A stretch of DNA of 64,000 bases, taken from Candidatus Hydrogenedentota bacterium (GTDB lineage: Bacteria; Hydrogenedentota; Hydrogenedentia; Hydrogenedentales; SLHB01). The notes beneath the pieces were generated by a model. That model saw only the letters and a program-made list of their open reading frames with translations. It had not been told where the DNA came from and made no database searches. The stretch is from positions 1-64,000 of the forward strand of contig JADLHJ010000059.1 of assembly GCA_020848835.1 (NCBI GenBank), read 5' to 3'. Position numbers and translations under genes: made by a program. This document shows, piece after piece, positions 26,943 through 36,276 of this stretch. Numbering within the stretch: position 1 is the stretch's first letter; each line of letters starts with the position of its first letter.

Positions 26943-28736
26943 ATGCGGAAATTCCTACCGCTTTCTATTGTCACTTTACTTTCGCTTGCAGCGTTGTCTT
27001 GTGGTGGCCCACCACCCCCGGAGGACACGCCAACTCCAACAGCCACGCCTACGACACCAACTCCCGCTGCGCCCGGTGAAGCGGCGCCTGCCGTGAACCT
27101 GGATGAAAAGAACAAACTGCTGTCGCCCGTCAACGAATTGTTGGGTAAACCAACCGATGTGCAGCCCGTCGCGGGCGATGCGGTCGTATTGCGCCTCGAG
27201 CAAGAGCCCGGTCATCTCAATATGTTGCTCGATACCGCGGATGCGTATTCGCGAAATATCGGCGGTTATCTTTTCGACACCTTGCTCGAGCGCGACAATC
27301 GCACCATGGAGATCGTGCCCGCGCTTGCCGAGCAATATGAAGTGGCCGAAGACCACATGACCTATACGTTCTCACTTCGAAAGGACGTATCGTTCTCCGA
27401 CGGGACGCCGCTAACCGGCGAAGACGTGCTCTTCACGCTCGACAAGATCATGGACAAAAGCGTCGAAGCTGCGGACCTGCGGAATTATTATCAAGACATT
27501 TCTTCCTACGAGCTTGTCGATGGCGACAAGTACAAGATTCGGTTCCACTGCGCAAAGCCCTACTTCAAGCACCTGGACATGCTCGGCGGAATCATGGTCC
27601 TGCCAAAACATATTTACGGTACCAGAGATTTCAATACGCACCCGAACAACCGCAATCCTATCGGCTCTGGTCCTTATATTTTTGATACCTGGGACACAAA
27701 CCAACAGATCGTGTTGCGGCGCAATCCCAATTACTGGAACAAGGCGCGCGAACCGCATATCGAGAAGATGGTATGGAAGATCATCGTCGATGACGACGCG
27801 GCGTTTCAGGTGCTTGCCCGGGGCGACATGGATCATGCCGCCGACCTCACCCCGGAACAGTGGGAAAAGCAGGTTCAGGAACCAGCGTTTCAGTCGAAGT
27901 TTTATACCTATACTTCGCTGTCGCGTCCCGGATATGTTGGTAGTTTTACTTACATCGCGTGGAACCTTCGCTTGCCGATGTTTCAAGACAAACGCGTGCG
28001 GCAAGCACTGGCGATGTTGTGCGATCGGCAGACCATCCTCGACACGATTTACTACGGACTTGGCGAACTTGTCACCGGCCCCGAGTTTTCACGCGCGCGC
28101 GAGTACGATCAAACCTTACAGCCGTGGCCATTCGATCCGGCACGCGCGAAAGCGCTGTTGGCAGAAGCGGGTTGGAAAGACAGTGACAACGATGGTGTGC
28201 TCGACAAAGACGGCGTAAAGTTTGCCTATAATTACATGATTCCATCGGGATCGAAGGAGTTTGAGCAACTTGCGACAGTATACAAAGAAGAACTTGCGCG
28301 CGCTGGCATATCCATGACGATCCAGTTGCGCGAATGGGCGAGCTTTTTGGAAGCCGTCACGAAGCGTAATTTCGAGTCCGTGTCGCTGTCGTGGGCAATC
28401 CCCGTCGATTCCGAGCCATACCAAATTTGGCATTCATCACAGTCGGAGCAAGGTTCAAACTATCCGGGCTACAGGAATCCGGAAGTCGATAAGATTCTCG
28501 AAGATATCCGCGTGGAATTCGACCGCGAGAAGCGCATACCGCTGTTCCATCGTTTCCACCGGATCATGCACGAAGATCAGGCCTATACGTTCCTTTTCAA
28601 TCGCTATTCACTGCAAGCTGTGGACAAGCGATTCAACAATGTCTATCTGTACGCCGTAGGCGTCGATCCGCGAGAGTGGTGGGTACCCACGGAATTACAG
28701 CGCTACGCGGGTCCGTCAAAGCTCGCAGCCCAATAA
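26943..28736 (+). CDS. ABC transporter substrate-binding lipoprotein, oligopeptide/dipeptide family (SBP_bac_5)
   Basis: 597 residues from ATG 26943, with GGAG upstream. The signal ends in the lipobox LAALSCGG, then a Thr/Pro-rich linker. The mature protein has the family 5 binding-protein blocks: GYLFDTLLERD, YTFSLRKDVSFSDGTPLTGEDVLFTLDKI, NPIGSGPYIFDTWD, LRRNPNYWNK, FQDKRVRQALAMLCDRQTIL and PFDPARAKALLAEAGWKDSDNDGVLDKDG. It captures peptides or oligosaccharides and delivers them to the two permeases encoded next. It leads a plus-strand operon of six genes ending at 34120. Confidence 0.94.
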   Translation: MRKFLPLSIVTLLSLAALSCGGPPPPEDTPTPTATPTTPTPAAPGEAAPAVNLDEKNKLLSPVNELLGKPTDVQPVAGDAVVLRLEQEPGHLNMLLDTADAYSRNIGGYLFDTLLERDNRTMEIVPALAEQYEVAEDHMTYTFSLRKDVSFSDGTPLTGEDVLFTLDKIMDKSVEAADLRNYYQDISSYELVDGDKYKIRFHCAKPYFKHLDMLGGIMVLPKHIYGTRDFNTHPNNRNPIGSGPYIFDTWDTNQQIVLRRNPNYWNKAREPHIEKMVWKIIVDDDAAFQVLARGDMDHAADLTPEQWEKQVQEPAFQSKFYTYTSLSRPGYVGSFTYIAWNLRLPMFQDKRVRQALAMLCDRQTILDTIYYGLGELVTGPEFSRAREYDQTLQPWPFDPARAKALLAEAGWKDSDNDGVLDKDGVKFAYNYMIPSGSKEFEQLATVYKEELARAGISMTIQLREWASFLEAVTKRNFESVSLSWAIPVDSEPYQIWHSSQSEQGSNYPGYRNPEVDKILEDIRVEFDREKRIPLFHRFHRIMHEDQAYTFLFNRYSLQAVDKRFNNVYLYAVGVDPREWWVPTELQRYAGPSKLAAQ

Positions 28737-28748
28737 CGCATTGCCGGA

Positions 28749-29747
28749 ATGAAAGCTTATCTGATACGCCGATTGCTGCTTATCATTCCGTCTTTTATCG
28801 GTATCAGCCTCATTACGTTCCTGATGATCCAATTCATGCCCGGCAACCCGGTCATGCTGCGCCTGCAAAAAATCCAGGGATCAATGGCGGCCAATTCCAC
28901 GATTACCAACCAGATGATCGAGGACACTAAGAAACTCTACGGACTGGACAAACCCATCTGGGAACAATACGTGCGTTGGGTAGGGCGAATGTGCGTGCTC
29001 GATTTCGGGACTTCGTTCAAAGATCGCAGGCCAGTCCGCGATAAAATACTCGACGCGCTGCCGGTTACCATTCAAATCAACGTCATTTCGATTTTTCTTA
29101 TTTATCTTTTTTCGGTGCCCATAGGTGTGTATTCATCCACTCACCAGCGCACCTGGAGCGACGCCGTAATCACCGTGGTGCTTTTTCTGCTTTACAGTCT
29201 TCCCAGTTTTTGGGTGGCGATGCTGTTCATGTATTACTTCGGCGGCGGCGTCCATTTCAATTGGTTTCCAGTCTACGGTTTAAACAGCGAAGGCGCGTCG
29301 CAGATGACGTGGTTGCCATGGATGAAGGACCGCCTGTGGCACTTGGTGCTTCCAGTGATTTGTTTGTCGTACGCAGGGCTTGCCGAAATTTCGCAGTTTG
29401 CACGCTCAGGTATGATCGATGTGATCCGGCAAGACTACATCCGCACAGCGCGCGCTTACGGATTCACCGAGAAAGTCATTGTTTTCAAATACGCGATGCG
29501 CAATTCGCTTATACCGCTCATCACATTGACCGCCACGTTGCTGCCGGCGCTTATTGGCGGCAGCGTAATCATCGAGAATATTTTCTCGATACCAGGGATG
29601 GGGCGCCTCAGTTTCGAAGCGGTCCTCGGGCGCGATTACCCCGTGATTATGGGCGTGCTCACGTTTTCCGCGTTTCTGACGCTCGCGGGGCTAATCCTGT
29701 CTGACATTCTGTACGCCGTCACCGATCCCCGGATTAAGTTCGAATGA
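28749..29747 (+). CDS. ABC transporter permease, DppB/OppB type
   Basis: 332 residues with six predicted membrane helices. The N-terminal helix (LLLIIPSFIGISLITFLMIQ) and the MPGNPV block are typical of DppB. The cytoplasmic EAA-type loop that docks on the ATPases reads YIRTARAYGFTEKVIVFKYAMRNSLIPLIT. It forms half of the membrane channel. The start lies 12 bp after the binding-protein stop, and the stop overlaps the next permease start in ATGA (29744-29747). Confidence 0.94.
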   Translation: MKAYLIRRLLLIIPSFIGISLITFLMIQFMPGNPVMLRLQKIQGSMAANSTITNQMIEDTKKLYGLDKPIWEQYVRWVGRMCVLDFGTSFKDRRPVRDKILDALPVTIQINVISIFLIYLFSVPIGVYSSTHQRTWSDAVITVVLFLLYSLPSFWVAMLFMYYFGGGVHFNWFPVYGLNSEGASQMTWLPWMKDRLWHLVLPVICLSYAGLAEISQFARSGMIDVIRQDYIRTARAYGFTEKVIVFKYAMRNSLIPLITLTATLLPALIGGSVIIENIFSIPGMGRLSFEAVLGRDYPVIMGVLTFSAFLTLAGLILSDILYAVTDPRIKFE

Positions 29748-30775
29748 GCGCCTTGCTACAGCCCGATCCATTGCCTGCGCCTGCGTCGAAGAAGCAAAGC
29801 TATTGGCGGCTTGTTGCGCGCCAATATCGCAAACGAAAAATGTCCGTCGCTGCACTGGTGCTGCTGGTCGTACTTGCATTCGTGGCGATTCTCGCGCCAT
29901 TGCTTGCTGGGGGCAAACCAATCTATTTGCTGAAAGACGGCAAGACGTTTTGGTTTCCTAATTTCGTCAAATACGACGAACTCGTACTGTTCGATTTCGC
30001 GCGTTGGCAGCCAGGCCCGAACGATTCGGCAGTGTGGCCTCTCGTGCCCTTTTCCCCGGATGCTTCAAATCTCCAAAAGCGCCTCAATCCGCCCGATCGC
30101 GTGAATTGGTTGGGCACGGACGATCGCGGCCGCGACGTGTTGAGCCGTGTAGTCTGGGGGACGCGCATCTCCATGTCAGTCGGGTTTGTGGCCGAAGGCA
30201 TCGCCGTGGTTATCGGCGCCGCGCTCGGCGCGCTCGCGGGCTTTTACGGAAAGCGTGTTGACACCATCATCATGCGCGTTATCGAAATCGTGATGCTGTT
30301 TCCCGTGTTTGTGCTTGTGATCACCTTGATCGGCCTATTCCAGCCGAGTATCTGGAACATCATGATTGTGTTGGGACTGACGGGATGGACAGGCATCGCG
30401 CGACTCGTGCGCGGCGAAATGTTGAAACTTCGTTCCAGCGAATTCGCATTGGCCGCGCGCGCGAGTGGGTTACGCGACAGCCGGATAATATTCCGGCATT
30501 TGCTGCCAAACGCGCTCTCGCCGGTACTTGTCAGCGCGACATTTGGCGTCGCGGGCGCAATTCTTGTGGAATCGGCGTTGAGTTTCCTCGGTTTTGGCGT
30601 GCCGCCGCCCACTGCAAGTTGGGGCGAGATACTTTCGCAATCGAAGCTGTATCTGCACCGCGGCGCGTGGTGGTTGGTCCTCTTTCCAGGCTTCGCGATT
30701 TTCATCACGGTGACGGCATTTAACCTCGTCGGTGCGGGCCTGCGCGATGCAATGGACCCGAGGTTGCGCGAATGA
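29744..30775 (+). CDS. ABC transporter permease, DppC/OppC type
   Basis: 343 residues. A DppC-like N-terminal helix ([22 protein letters not shown]) is followed by an extended periplasmic insert of about 75 residues, longer than in E. coli DppC, then the family block [23 protein letters not shown]. The coupling loop reads [31 protein letters not shown], and [17 protein letters not shown] is the conserved C-terminal segment. It overlaps the genes on both sides by 4 bases. Confidence 0.94.
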   Translation: MSALLQPDPLPAPASKKQSYWRLVARQYRKRKMSVAALVLLVVLAFVAILAPLLAGGKPIYLLKDGKTFWFPNFVKYDELVLFDFARWQPGPNDSAVWPLVPFSPDASNLQKRLNPPDRVNWLGTDDRGRDVLSRVVWGTRISMSVGFVAEGIAVVIGAALGALAGFYGKRVDTIIMRVIEIVMLFPVFVLVITLIGLFQPSIWNIMIVLGLTGWTGIARLVRGEMLKLRSSEFALAARASGLRDSRIIFRHLLPNALSPVLVSATFGVAGAILVESALSFLGFGVPPPTASWGEILSQSKLYLHRGAWWLVLFPGFAIFITVTAFNLVGAGLRDAMDPRLRE

Positions 30776-31818
30776 CGGACACCGCAAAACTAAAGCGGCC
30801 GCTCCTGGAAGTGCACGATCTCGTCACGCACTTCGAGACGGACGGCGGCCTGTCGCGCGCGGTGGATGGTGTTTCGTTTTCCATAGCGCCAGGAAAGACC
30901 CTTGCGCTTGTGGGGGAAAGCGGCAGCGGCAAGAGCGTGACCGCGATGTCGATTATGAAGTTGATACCCAGCCCGCCGGGAAAAATTGTGGGCGGGTCCA
31001 TCAAATTGCATGGCCGAGAATTGCTGACGTTGTCCGAGCCGGAAATGCGCAAGGTGCGTGGCAACGGCATATCAATGATTTTTCAGGAACCGATGACCGC
31101 GTTGAATCCTGTGTTTCGTGTAGGCAATCAGATTGCCGCTGCGCTGCGCGTGCATCGTCCTATGTCGAAGAAGGAAGCGCGTGAGTATGCGATCGAACTG
31201 CTATACCGCGTCGGCATTCCTTCGCCGGACGAGCGCGTGGACGATTACCCGCACCAGATGTCTGGGGGAATGCGCCAGCGCGTGATGATCGCGATGGCGC
31301 TCGCGTGTAATCCGGACTTGTTGATCGCCGATGAACCAACAACCGCGCTCGACGTTACGATTCAAGCGCAGATTCTCGATCTGCTGCGCAAGCTGCAATC
31401 CGAGAGCGGCATGTCCATCCTGTTGATTACGCACAATCTCGGCATTGTCGCAGAGATGGCGGACGAGGTTGCAATCATGTACGCGGGAAAAATCGCCGAG
31501 AAGGGGCCGATGCGCTCGATCTTTTCCACGCCGAGTCACCCGTATACGGTCGGCCTGTTCAAGTCGCTGCCGAGCATTACCCGGCGAGGCCAGCGTCTCT
31601 ACGCGATTCGCGGCTCCGTGCCGCCGGCCACACGCTTTCCATCGGGTTGCCGGTTTCACACGCGCTGCCCCTTCGTGATGGACACCTGTAAGACGAATGT
31701 GCCCCCGCTTATTCCTGTCGCGCCGGACCATACAGCCGCGTGCTGGTTGCAAGATGAAACCACCATGAACGCTCAGGGCCGGCCCACGGGCATCCCCGCC
31801 GAGGAAGTGCCCGCATGA
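30772..31818 (+). CDS. ABC transporter ATP-binding protein, DppD/OppD type
   Basis: 348 residues. Walker A is GESGSGKS, the Q loop is [10 protein letters not shown], the signature is MSGGMRQR and Walker B is [12 protein letters not shown], followed by the switch His in LITHNLG. The C-terminal oligopeptide-transporter extension has four cysteines in [15 protein letters not shown] and HTAACW; equivalent cysteines hold an iron-sulfur cluster in mycobacterial OppD, so one is possible here. It pairs with the next gene's product as the transporter motor. Confidence 0.94.
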   Translation: MTDTAKLKRPLLEVHDLVTHFETDGGLSRAVDGVSFSIAPGKTLALVGESGSGKSVTAMSIMKLIPSPPGKIVGGSIKLHGRELLTLSEPEMRKVRGNGISMIFQEPMTALNPVFRVGNQIAAALRVHRPMSKKEAREYAIELLYRVGIPSPDERVDDYPHQMSGGMRQRVMIAMALACNPDLLIADEPTTALDVTIQAQILDLLRKLQSESGMSILLITHNLGIVAEMADEVAIMYAGKIAEKGPMRSIFSTPSHPYTVGLFKSLPSITRRGQRLYAIRGSVPPATRFPSGCRFHTRCPFVMDTCKTNVPPLIPVAPDHTAACWLQDETTMNAQGRPTGIPAEEVPA

Positions 31819-32816
31819 GCGCGGAAGCAAAAGTGCCGTTGCTCGAAGTGAACGATCTCATTGTTCATTTTCCGATTCGCAAAGGGGTCTTCTCCCGCGT
31901 GAGCGGCGCGGTGCGCGCGGTAGACGGCGTGTCATTTTCCATAGCGCGCGGCGAGACACTTAGCCTAGTCGGCGAAAGCGGCAGTGGCAAGACTACCTGC
32001 GGGCGTGCGATATTGCGGTTGATAGAACCCACCGGCGGCAAGGTTGTCTTCGATGGCATACCTGTCTCATCGCTCAGTCGCCGCGAACTGCGCGCACTGC
32101 GCAAGCGGATGCAGATCGTGTTTCAGGATCCTTTTGGTTCCCTGAACCCCCGCATGACGGTGTATTCCGTGCTCGCAGAAATCCTGAAGACGCACCGCAT
32201 CGTGCCACGTAACAAACGCCGCGAACGCGTGCTTGAGTTACTCGATCTCGTCGGCCTCCCGCCCGAGAGTGCGGACCGCTATCCCCACGAATTCAGCGGC
32301 GGACAACGCCAGCGCATTGGTATTGCGCGCGCCCTTGCTGTCGAACCCGATCTCATCGTCGCCGACGAACCGGTCTCCGCGCTGGACGTTTCAATTCAGT
32401 CACAGATTCTGAATTTGCTCGAAGACTTGCAAAGCAAGCTGGGCCTAACCTATCTCTTCATCGGTCACGACCTCAGCGTCATTCAACATATCTCCGACAA
32501 AGTCGCCGTTATGTATCTCGGGCGCATCGTCGAATTCGGCACCGTTGAAGACATTTTTGAGCGGCCGATTCACCCGTACACGAAAGCGCTGCTTTCCGCC
32601 GCACCCGTGCCCGAACCCGATGCCCACAAAGAGCGCACCGTACTCACGGGCGACGTCCCCAGCCCGATTCATCCTCCGAGCGGGTGTCACTTCCATCCGC
32701 GTTGTCCAGACGCGCAACCCTCCTGCAAAAAGCGATTGCAAGACCTGCGCGAACGCGACGCGGGCCACTACGCCGCCTGCCATATCCACGCACCGGGAGA
32801 CATTGTCGTTCCATGA
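31815..32816 (+). CDS. ABC transporter ATP-binding protein, DppF/OppF type
   Basis: 333 residues. Walker A is GESGSGKT, the Q loop is [14 protein letters not shown], the signature is FSGGQRQR and Walker B is [12 protein letters not shown], with switch His in IGHDLS. The Cys motif [15 protein letters not shown]...HYAAC closes the protein. The [14 protein letters not shown] form separates DppF from DppD. It overlaps the DppD-type gene and the following arylsulfotransferase-like gene by 4 bases each. Confidence 0.94.
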   Translation: MSAEAKVPLLEVNDLIVHFPIRKGVFSRVSGAVRAVDGVSFSIARGETLSLVGESGSGKTTCGRAILRLIEPTGGKVVFDGIPVSSLSRRELRALRKRMQIVFQDPFGSLNPRMTVYSVLAEILKTHRIVPRNKRRERVLELLDLVGLPPESADRYPHEFSGGQRQRIGIARALAVEPDLIVADEPVSALDVSIQSQILNLLEDLQSKLGLTYLFIGHDLSVIQHISDKVAVMYLGRIVEFGTVEDIFERPIHPYTKALLSAAPVPEPDAHKERTVLTGDVPSPIHPPSGCHFHPRCPDAQPSCKKRLQDLRERDAGHYAACHIHAPGDIVVP

Positions 32817-34120
32817 AACGCGCGATGAACGCCGCGCTGATTCTCCTTCTCGCGCTGTTCATGTTTGCCCTTGGCTATCTCGCGCGGCGCAACGATTGGA
32901 TCCCGCTCGAGTGGCGTCAGGCCGCGCGGTCTGGCACTGATAATATCCGCGCGAATCGCCCCTTTCAGGGTGACGCGTTTCCATTGCAGGATCGGTCGGG
33001 AGTAGACGCTGAAACGCGCGCGACGCTCGCAGCAATGGGATACATGCAGGGTACGAAGGCTGCTACTAGCAGTGGCGGGGTCATGTTGAATGATTCGTCG
33101 CTTGCTTATGCGGGTTCAAATTTAGTGGTATCCGGCCACGCGCCGGAGGCCGTGTTGATAGACATGGCCGGCAACGTTCTTCACACCTGGCGCTGCACGC
33201 TCGACGAAGCAATTCCCGGCTACGAGAAGCCGCCTCATGTGCGCGATGCCGCGCGCGAATCCTGGCGCCGCGCCTACCTCTATCCCGACGGCAGTCTGCT
33301 CGCTATTTTTGAAGGCATGGCGCTTATTAAGCTCGACACAGGCTCAAAGGTCGTATGGTCCTACACTGCAGGTTGTCATCACGACATGCAAGTCTTGCCA
33401 GACGGCAATATTTACGTCTTGACCAGTGAAGCGCGCGACGGCGTGATCGATAATGGCATCGCTTTGCTGGATGCAAACGGCAAAGAACTTCGCCGCATTT
33501 CATTGCTCGACGGTTTTCGCAACTCGGTCTACGCACCATTGCTAGCATGGTTACCAATTGAAGGCGACTTATTACATGTAAACACGGTGAATGTCATGGA
33601 TGGCGTGAACGCAGATCACATTCCAGCCTTTGCTGCCGGAAATCTTCTTATTTCCAGCCTCACGTTAAACACCATCGCCATCGTTGACTTCCAAAGCGGC
33701 ACCGTTCCTTGGGCGCTCACCGGAATGACTGTAGCCCAGCACGAACCCACTCTCCTCCAAAACGGAAATATTCTTGTGTTCGACAATCGCGGCGCAGGCG
33801 AGACCTCGCGCGTACTCGAAATTGACCCCGTGACGCGCGAAGTCGTCTGGAAGCACCCTGAAAATGGCGGTGCCCCTTTCTACTCGGAGTGGTGCGGTTC
33901 CGTGCAACGGCTCCCAAACGGAAACACACTAATCACAGAAACCGACAACGGTCGCGCCTTTGAGGTATCCCCGGAGCATAAAGTGGTATGGGAATATATC
34001 AATCCTAACCAGTTCGACGAAAAGGATGTACGCATGGTAGCGGCCCTTTTTGATGTCGTCCGGCTGGAACCGGACTATGCCAAGTCTTGGCTTGCCGAAG
34101 CTTTGCCAAGAAAGAAATAG
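32813..34120 (+). CDS. Membrane-anchored arylsulfotransferase-like (ASST) beta-propeller protein
   Basis: 435 residues from ATG 32813, which overlaps the DppF-type stop (ATGA). An N-terminal helix ([17 protein letters not shown]) anchors or exports it. The rest is a six-bladed-propeller type chain with ASST family features: [13 protein letters not shown], the His pair in [16 protein letters not shown], FPxGNTLI-like blades ([20 protein letters not shown]) and [15 protein letters not shown]. Family members move sulfate groups between aromatic compounds in the periplasm, but many relatives in environmental bacteria are uncharacterised. Tight coupling to a complete peptide-type ABC transporter is unusual. 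Confidence 0.75.
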   Translation: MKRAMNAALILLLALFMFALGYLARRNDWIPLEWRQAARSGTDNIRANRPFQGDAFPLQDRSGVDAETRATLAAMGYMQGTKAATSSGGVMLNDSSLAYAGSNLVVSGHAPEAVLIDMAGNVLHTWRCTLDEAIPGYEKPPHVRDAARESWRRAYLYPDGSLLAIFEGMALIKLDTGSKVVWSYTAGCHHDMQVLPDGNIYVLTSEARDGVIDNGIALLDANGKELRRISLLDGFRNSVYAPLLAWLPIEGDLLHVNTVNVMDGVNADHIPAFAAGNLLISSLTLNTIAIVDFQSGTVPWALTGMTVAQHEPTLLQNGNILVFDNRGAGETSRVLEIDPVTREVVWKHPENGGAPFYSEWCGSVQRLPNGNTLITETDNGRAFEVSPEHKVVWEYINPNQFDEKDVRMVAALFDVVRLEPDYAKSWLAEALPRKK

Positions 34121-34195
34121 TGCGTAAAACGCTAGATTTGTGGTATAGTCCGATATGGCGTTGCGCGGGGGCGCACCGCAGGGGGAACATGCCCA

Positions 34196-34615
34196 ATGGC
34201 GCATATTCTTTTGATTGACGATAACGAGATATTCCGTGCGTCCGTGCGCACCATGCTCCAACATGCCGGCTATAGCGTGACCGAAGCGGGCGATGGGCGA
34301 GAAGCGCTCCACATGTACTCGGAGCGGCCCGCGGATCTTGTCATCACGGACATGGTAATGCCCGGCATGAACGGCATGGAAACCATGCTCGAGCTGTGGC
34401 GAGATTTCCCCAAGGCGCGGTTTATTGCCATGTCCGGCAGCCAGCAGGCCTTCAACATCGAATTCAATCTCGAATGCGCGCGCGAATTCGGCGCGCTGAA
34501 TACGTTCACCAAGCCACTCGAACGCGAACCCTTCCTGCGTGCGGTCGCGAATGCCCTGCGCGATGAGGAAGTCGAAAACGAAGCGGAACCTTCGCTGGGC
34601 CTTTCACCCGCGTAA
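34196..34615 (+). CDS. Single-domain response regulator
   Basis: 139 residues, only a receiver domain. The acidic pair is LLIDDNEIFR, the phosphoacceptor is Asp52 in ITDMVMPGMNG, the switch Ser is Ser80 in IAMSGS, and the conserved Lys is Lys106 in FTKPLE. An acidic tail of about 20 residues follows and there is no DNA-binding domain. Such CheY-like proteins act through protein contacts or in phosphorelays. No kinase is adjacent; the hybrid kinase at 2080-4497 is far away. The next gene starts 4 bases after its stop, so translation is coupled. Confidence 0.92.
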   Translation: MAHILLIDDNEIFRASVRTMLQHAGYSVTEAGDGREALHMYSERPADLVITDMVMPGMNGMETMLELWRDFPKARFIAMSGSQQAFNIEFNLECAREFGALNTFTKPLEREPFLRAVANALRDEEVENEAEPSLGLSPA

Positions 34616-34619
34616 CTGC

Positions 34620-35315
34620 ATGAAAGTAATCGTCACCGGCGCGAGCAAGGGGATTGGTAAAGGCATCGCCTCCTTCCTCGCAATGGACGGTTTCGAAGTC
34701 GGTTTACTCGCCCGTTCCCGCGATCTCCTTGAAGACTTGCGCCAAAGCATCGAAGAGCAAGGGGGTACATGCTTCGCCGCCACTTGCGACCTCCGAGATC
34801 CCGATAGCACTTCCGCAGCAATCGCCGCGACGGTTGACGCGCTAGACGGGGTCGATGCGCTGGTAAACAACGCCGGACTCGTTATTCGAAAAAACGTATT
34901 CGATATCACGCTGGACGAATGGCGCGCGATGATCGACACCAACATCAACGGCGTCTACTTCGCTACGCGCGCGGTGCTCCCGTATCTCAAATCGCAACAG
35001 CGCGGCCATATCGTGAATATTTCATCCATATCGGGAAAAGTACCGCTTTCCGGTGGCAGCGGTTATGCCGCGACGAAGTATGCCGTGACTGGTTTCTCGC
35101 AGTCGCTGTTTCACGAGGTGCGCGACTACGGCATCAAGGTGACCACCGTGTACCCAGGCTCGGTCGATTCGGAGTCACACCGCCATGATCCGATGGCAGA
35201 CCATTCATGGAAAGTCACACCCGCCGAAGTTGGCGCCGCCGTGCGCGACGTGTTACGTACCGCGCCGGGCACGGTCATCAGTGAAATAGAAGTTCGCCCG
35301 CTGCGCAAAGCCTAG
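34620..35315 (+). CDS. Short-chain dehydrogenase/reductase (SDR) family protein
   Basis: 231 residues from ATG 34620. The cofactor loop is VTGASKGIGKGIA, then VNNAGLVI, ISSISG and the catalytic pair in GYAATKYAVTGF. Arg at LARSR after the second strand favours NADP(H). It has no ribosome site of its own and starts 4 bases after the response regulator stop, so expression depends on that gene. The closest style is the 3-ketoacyl reductase-like group; the substrate is unknown. Confidence 0.9.
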   Translation: MKVIVTGASKGIGKGIASFLAMDGFEVGLLARSRDLLEDLRQSIEEQGGTCFAATCDLRDPDSTSAAIAATVDALDGVDALVNNAGLVIRKNVFDITLDEWRAMIDTNINGVYFATRAVLPYLKSQQRGHIVNISSISGKVPLSGGSGYAATKYAVTGFSQSLFHEVRDYGIKVTTVYPGSVDSESHRHDPMADHSWKVTPAEVGAAVRDVLRTAPGTVISEIEVRPLRKA

Positions 35316-35365
35316 CGCGCCGGCGGCTCCGCATTCCTGTTACTATTGCGCCAACGAGGGGCATC

Positions 35366-36268
35366 ATGACTAATTCCGCTTATACATCGCTGGGCCACGC
35401 CATACCACCACACCGCTTCGGTCCGCTGAATGATCGCAGCAACCTGATTGACGACGCCGATTCGTTGCGCGCGGCGTTGACGGCCGATGGTTATCTGCTG
35501 CTGCGAGGCGTTCTCGATCCCGCTGAGGTGCTCGCCGCGCGCGAGGAAGTATTTTCGCGGCTCGCGGAAGTAGGCGAAATCGAAGCGCCGGCGATTGAGG
35601 GAAAACCGACGGGCACGAGCCGGCGTGCAGAGCTTCACCCCGATCTTGGCGCATTCTGGCGATCGGCATGCGAGGGGTCAGCGCTGCGGCGCGTAACACA
35701 CTCGGGGCCCATGCTGGAAATCATGGGCCGCATACTTGGCGGACCCGTGCGCCCCTTCGATTTTCTTTGGTTGCGGGCCATGGCCCCAGGCCGCGCGTCC
35801 GCGTTTCATTTTGATCACGTGTATATGAACCGCGGCACCGACCGTCTTTACACCGTATGGACCGCGCTTGGTGATGTGCCGCTGGAAGACGGCCCTATGC
35901 TTTTGGTCGAAGGCTCGCATCAATGGGACGATTTGGTCTCGGAGTACCGCGGATTTGACGTAGACAAGGACAAGAGCAAGCCGGGGCACGTGACCATGAA
36001 TCCCGTCGAACTGGCCGAAGCGCGCGATTGCCGCTTGCTCTCAACGAATTTCCGCGCCGGCGATATTCTTGTCGTAAGCATGTTCATGATGCATGGTTCA
36101 CTAGACAACACATCGCAGCGCGTGCGCCTCTCTTGCGATACGCGCTACCAGCTTGCGAGCGATCCAATCGACGAGCGGTGGATCGGCGACCCGCCGATCG
36201 GTCATGGGGAAAGCTACGGGGGCGTCGGCGGCGCGCGGCCTTTAACTGCGGAATTGATTCGGCGTTAA
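35366..36268 (+). CDS. Phytanoyl-CoA dioxygenase (PhyH) family Fe(II)/2-oxoglutarate oxygenase
   Basis: 300 residues behind a GAGGGG site. The jelly-roll iron site is visible as the H-x-D in AFHFDHVYMN and the distal His in MMHGSLDNTS, with an Arg shortly after (QRVRLSCDTRYQ) to bind 2-oxoglutarate. The N-terminal block LTADGYLLLRGVLDPAEVLAAREEV and LEDGPMLLVEGSHQW are typical of PhyH relatives. These enzymes hydroxylate or otherwise oxidise small molecules. It lies 50 bp after the SDR on the same strand, so the two could act on one metabolite. It meets the next gene tail to tail. Confidence 0.9.
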   Translation: MTNSAYTSLGHAIPPHRFGPLNDRSNLIDDADSLRAALTADGYLLLRGVLDPAEVLAAREEVFSRLAEVGEIEAPAIEGKPTGTSRRAELHPDLGAFWRSACEGSALRRVTHSGPMLEIMGRILGGPVRPFDFLWLRAMAPGRASAFHFDHVYMNRGTDRLYTVWTALGDVPLEDGPMLLVEGSHQWDDLVSEYRGFDVDKDKSKPGHVTMNPVELAEARDCRLLSTNFRAGDILVVSMFMMHGSLDNTSQRVRLSCDTRYQLASDPIDERWIGDPPIGHGESYGGVGGARPLTAELIRR

Positions 36269-36276
36269 GGTCGCGC

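Noticed and set aside
34143..34160. TATAGT-like -10 box before the response regulator
   Set aside because: No acceptable -35 box is found 16-18 bases upstream, so a promoter is not called.
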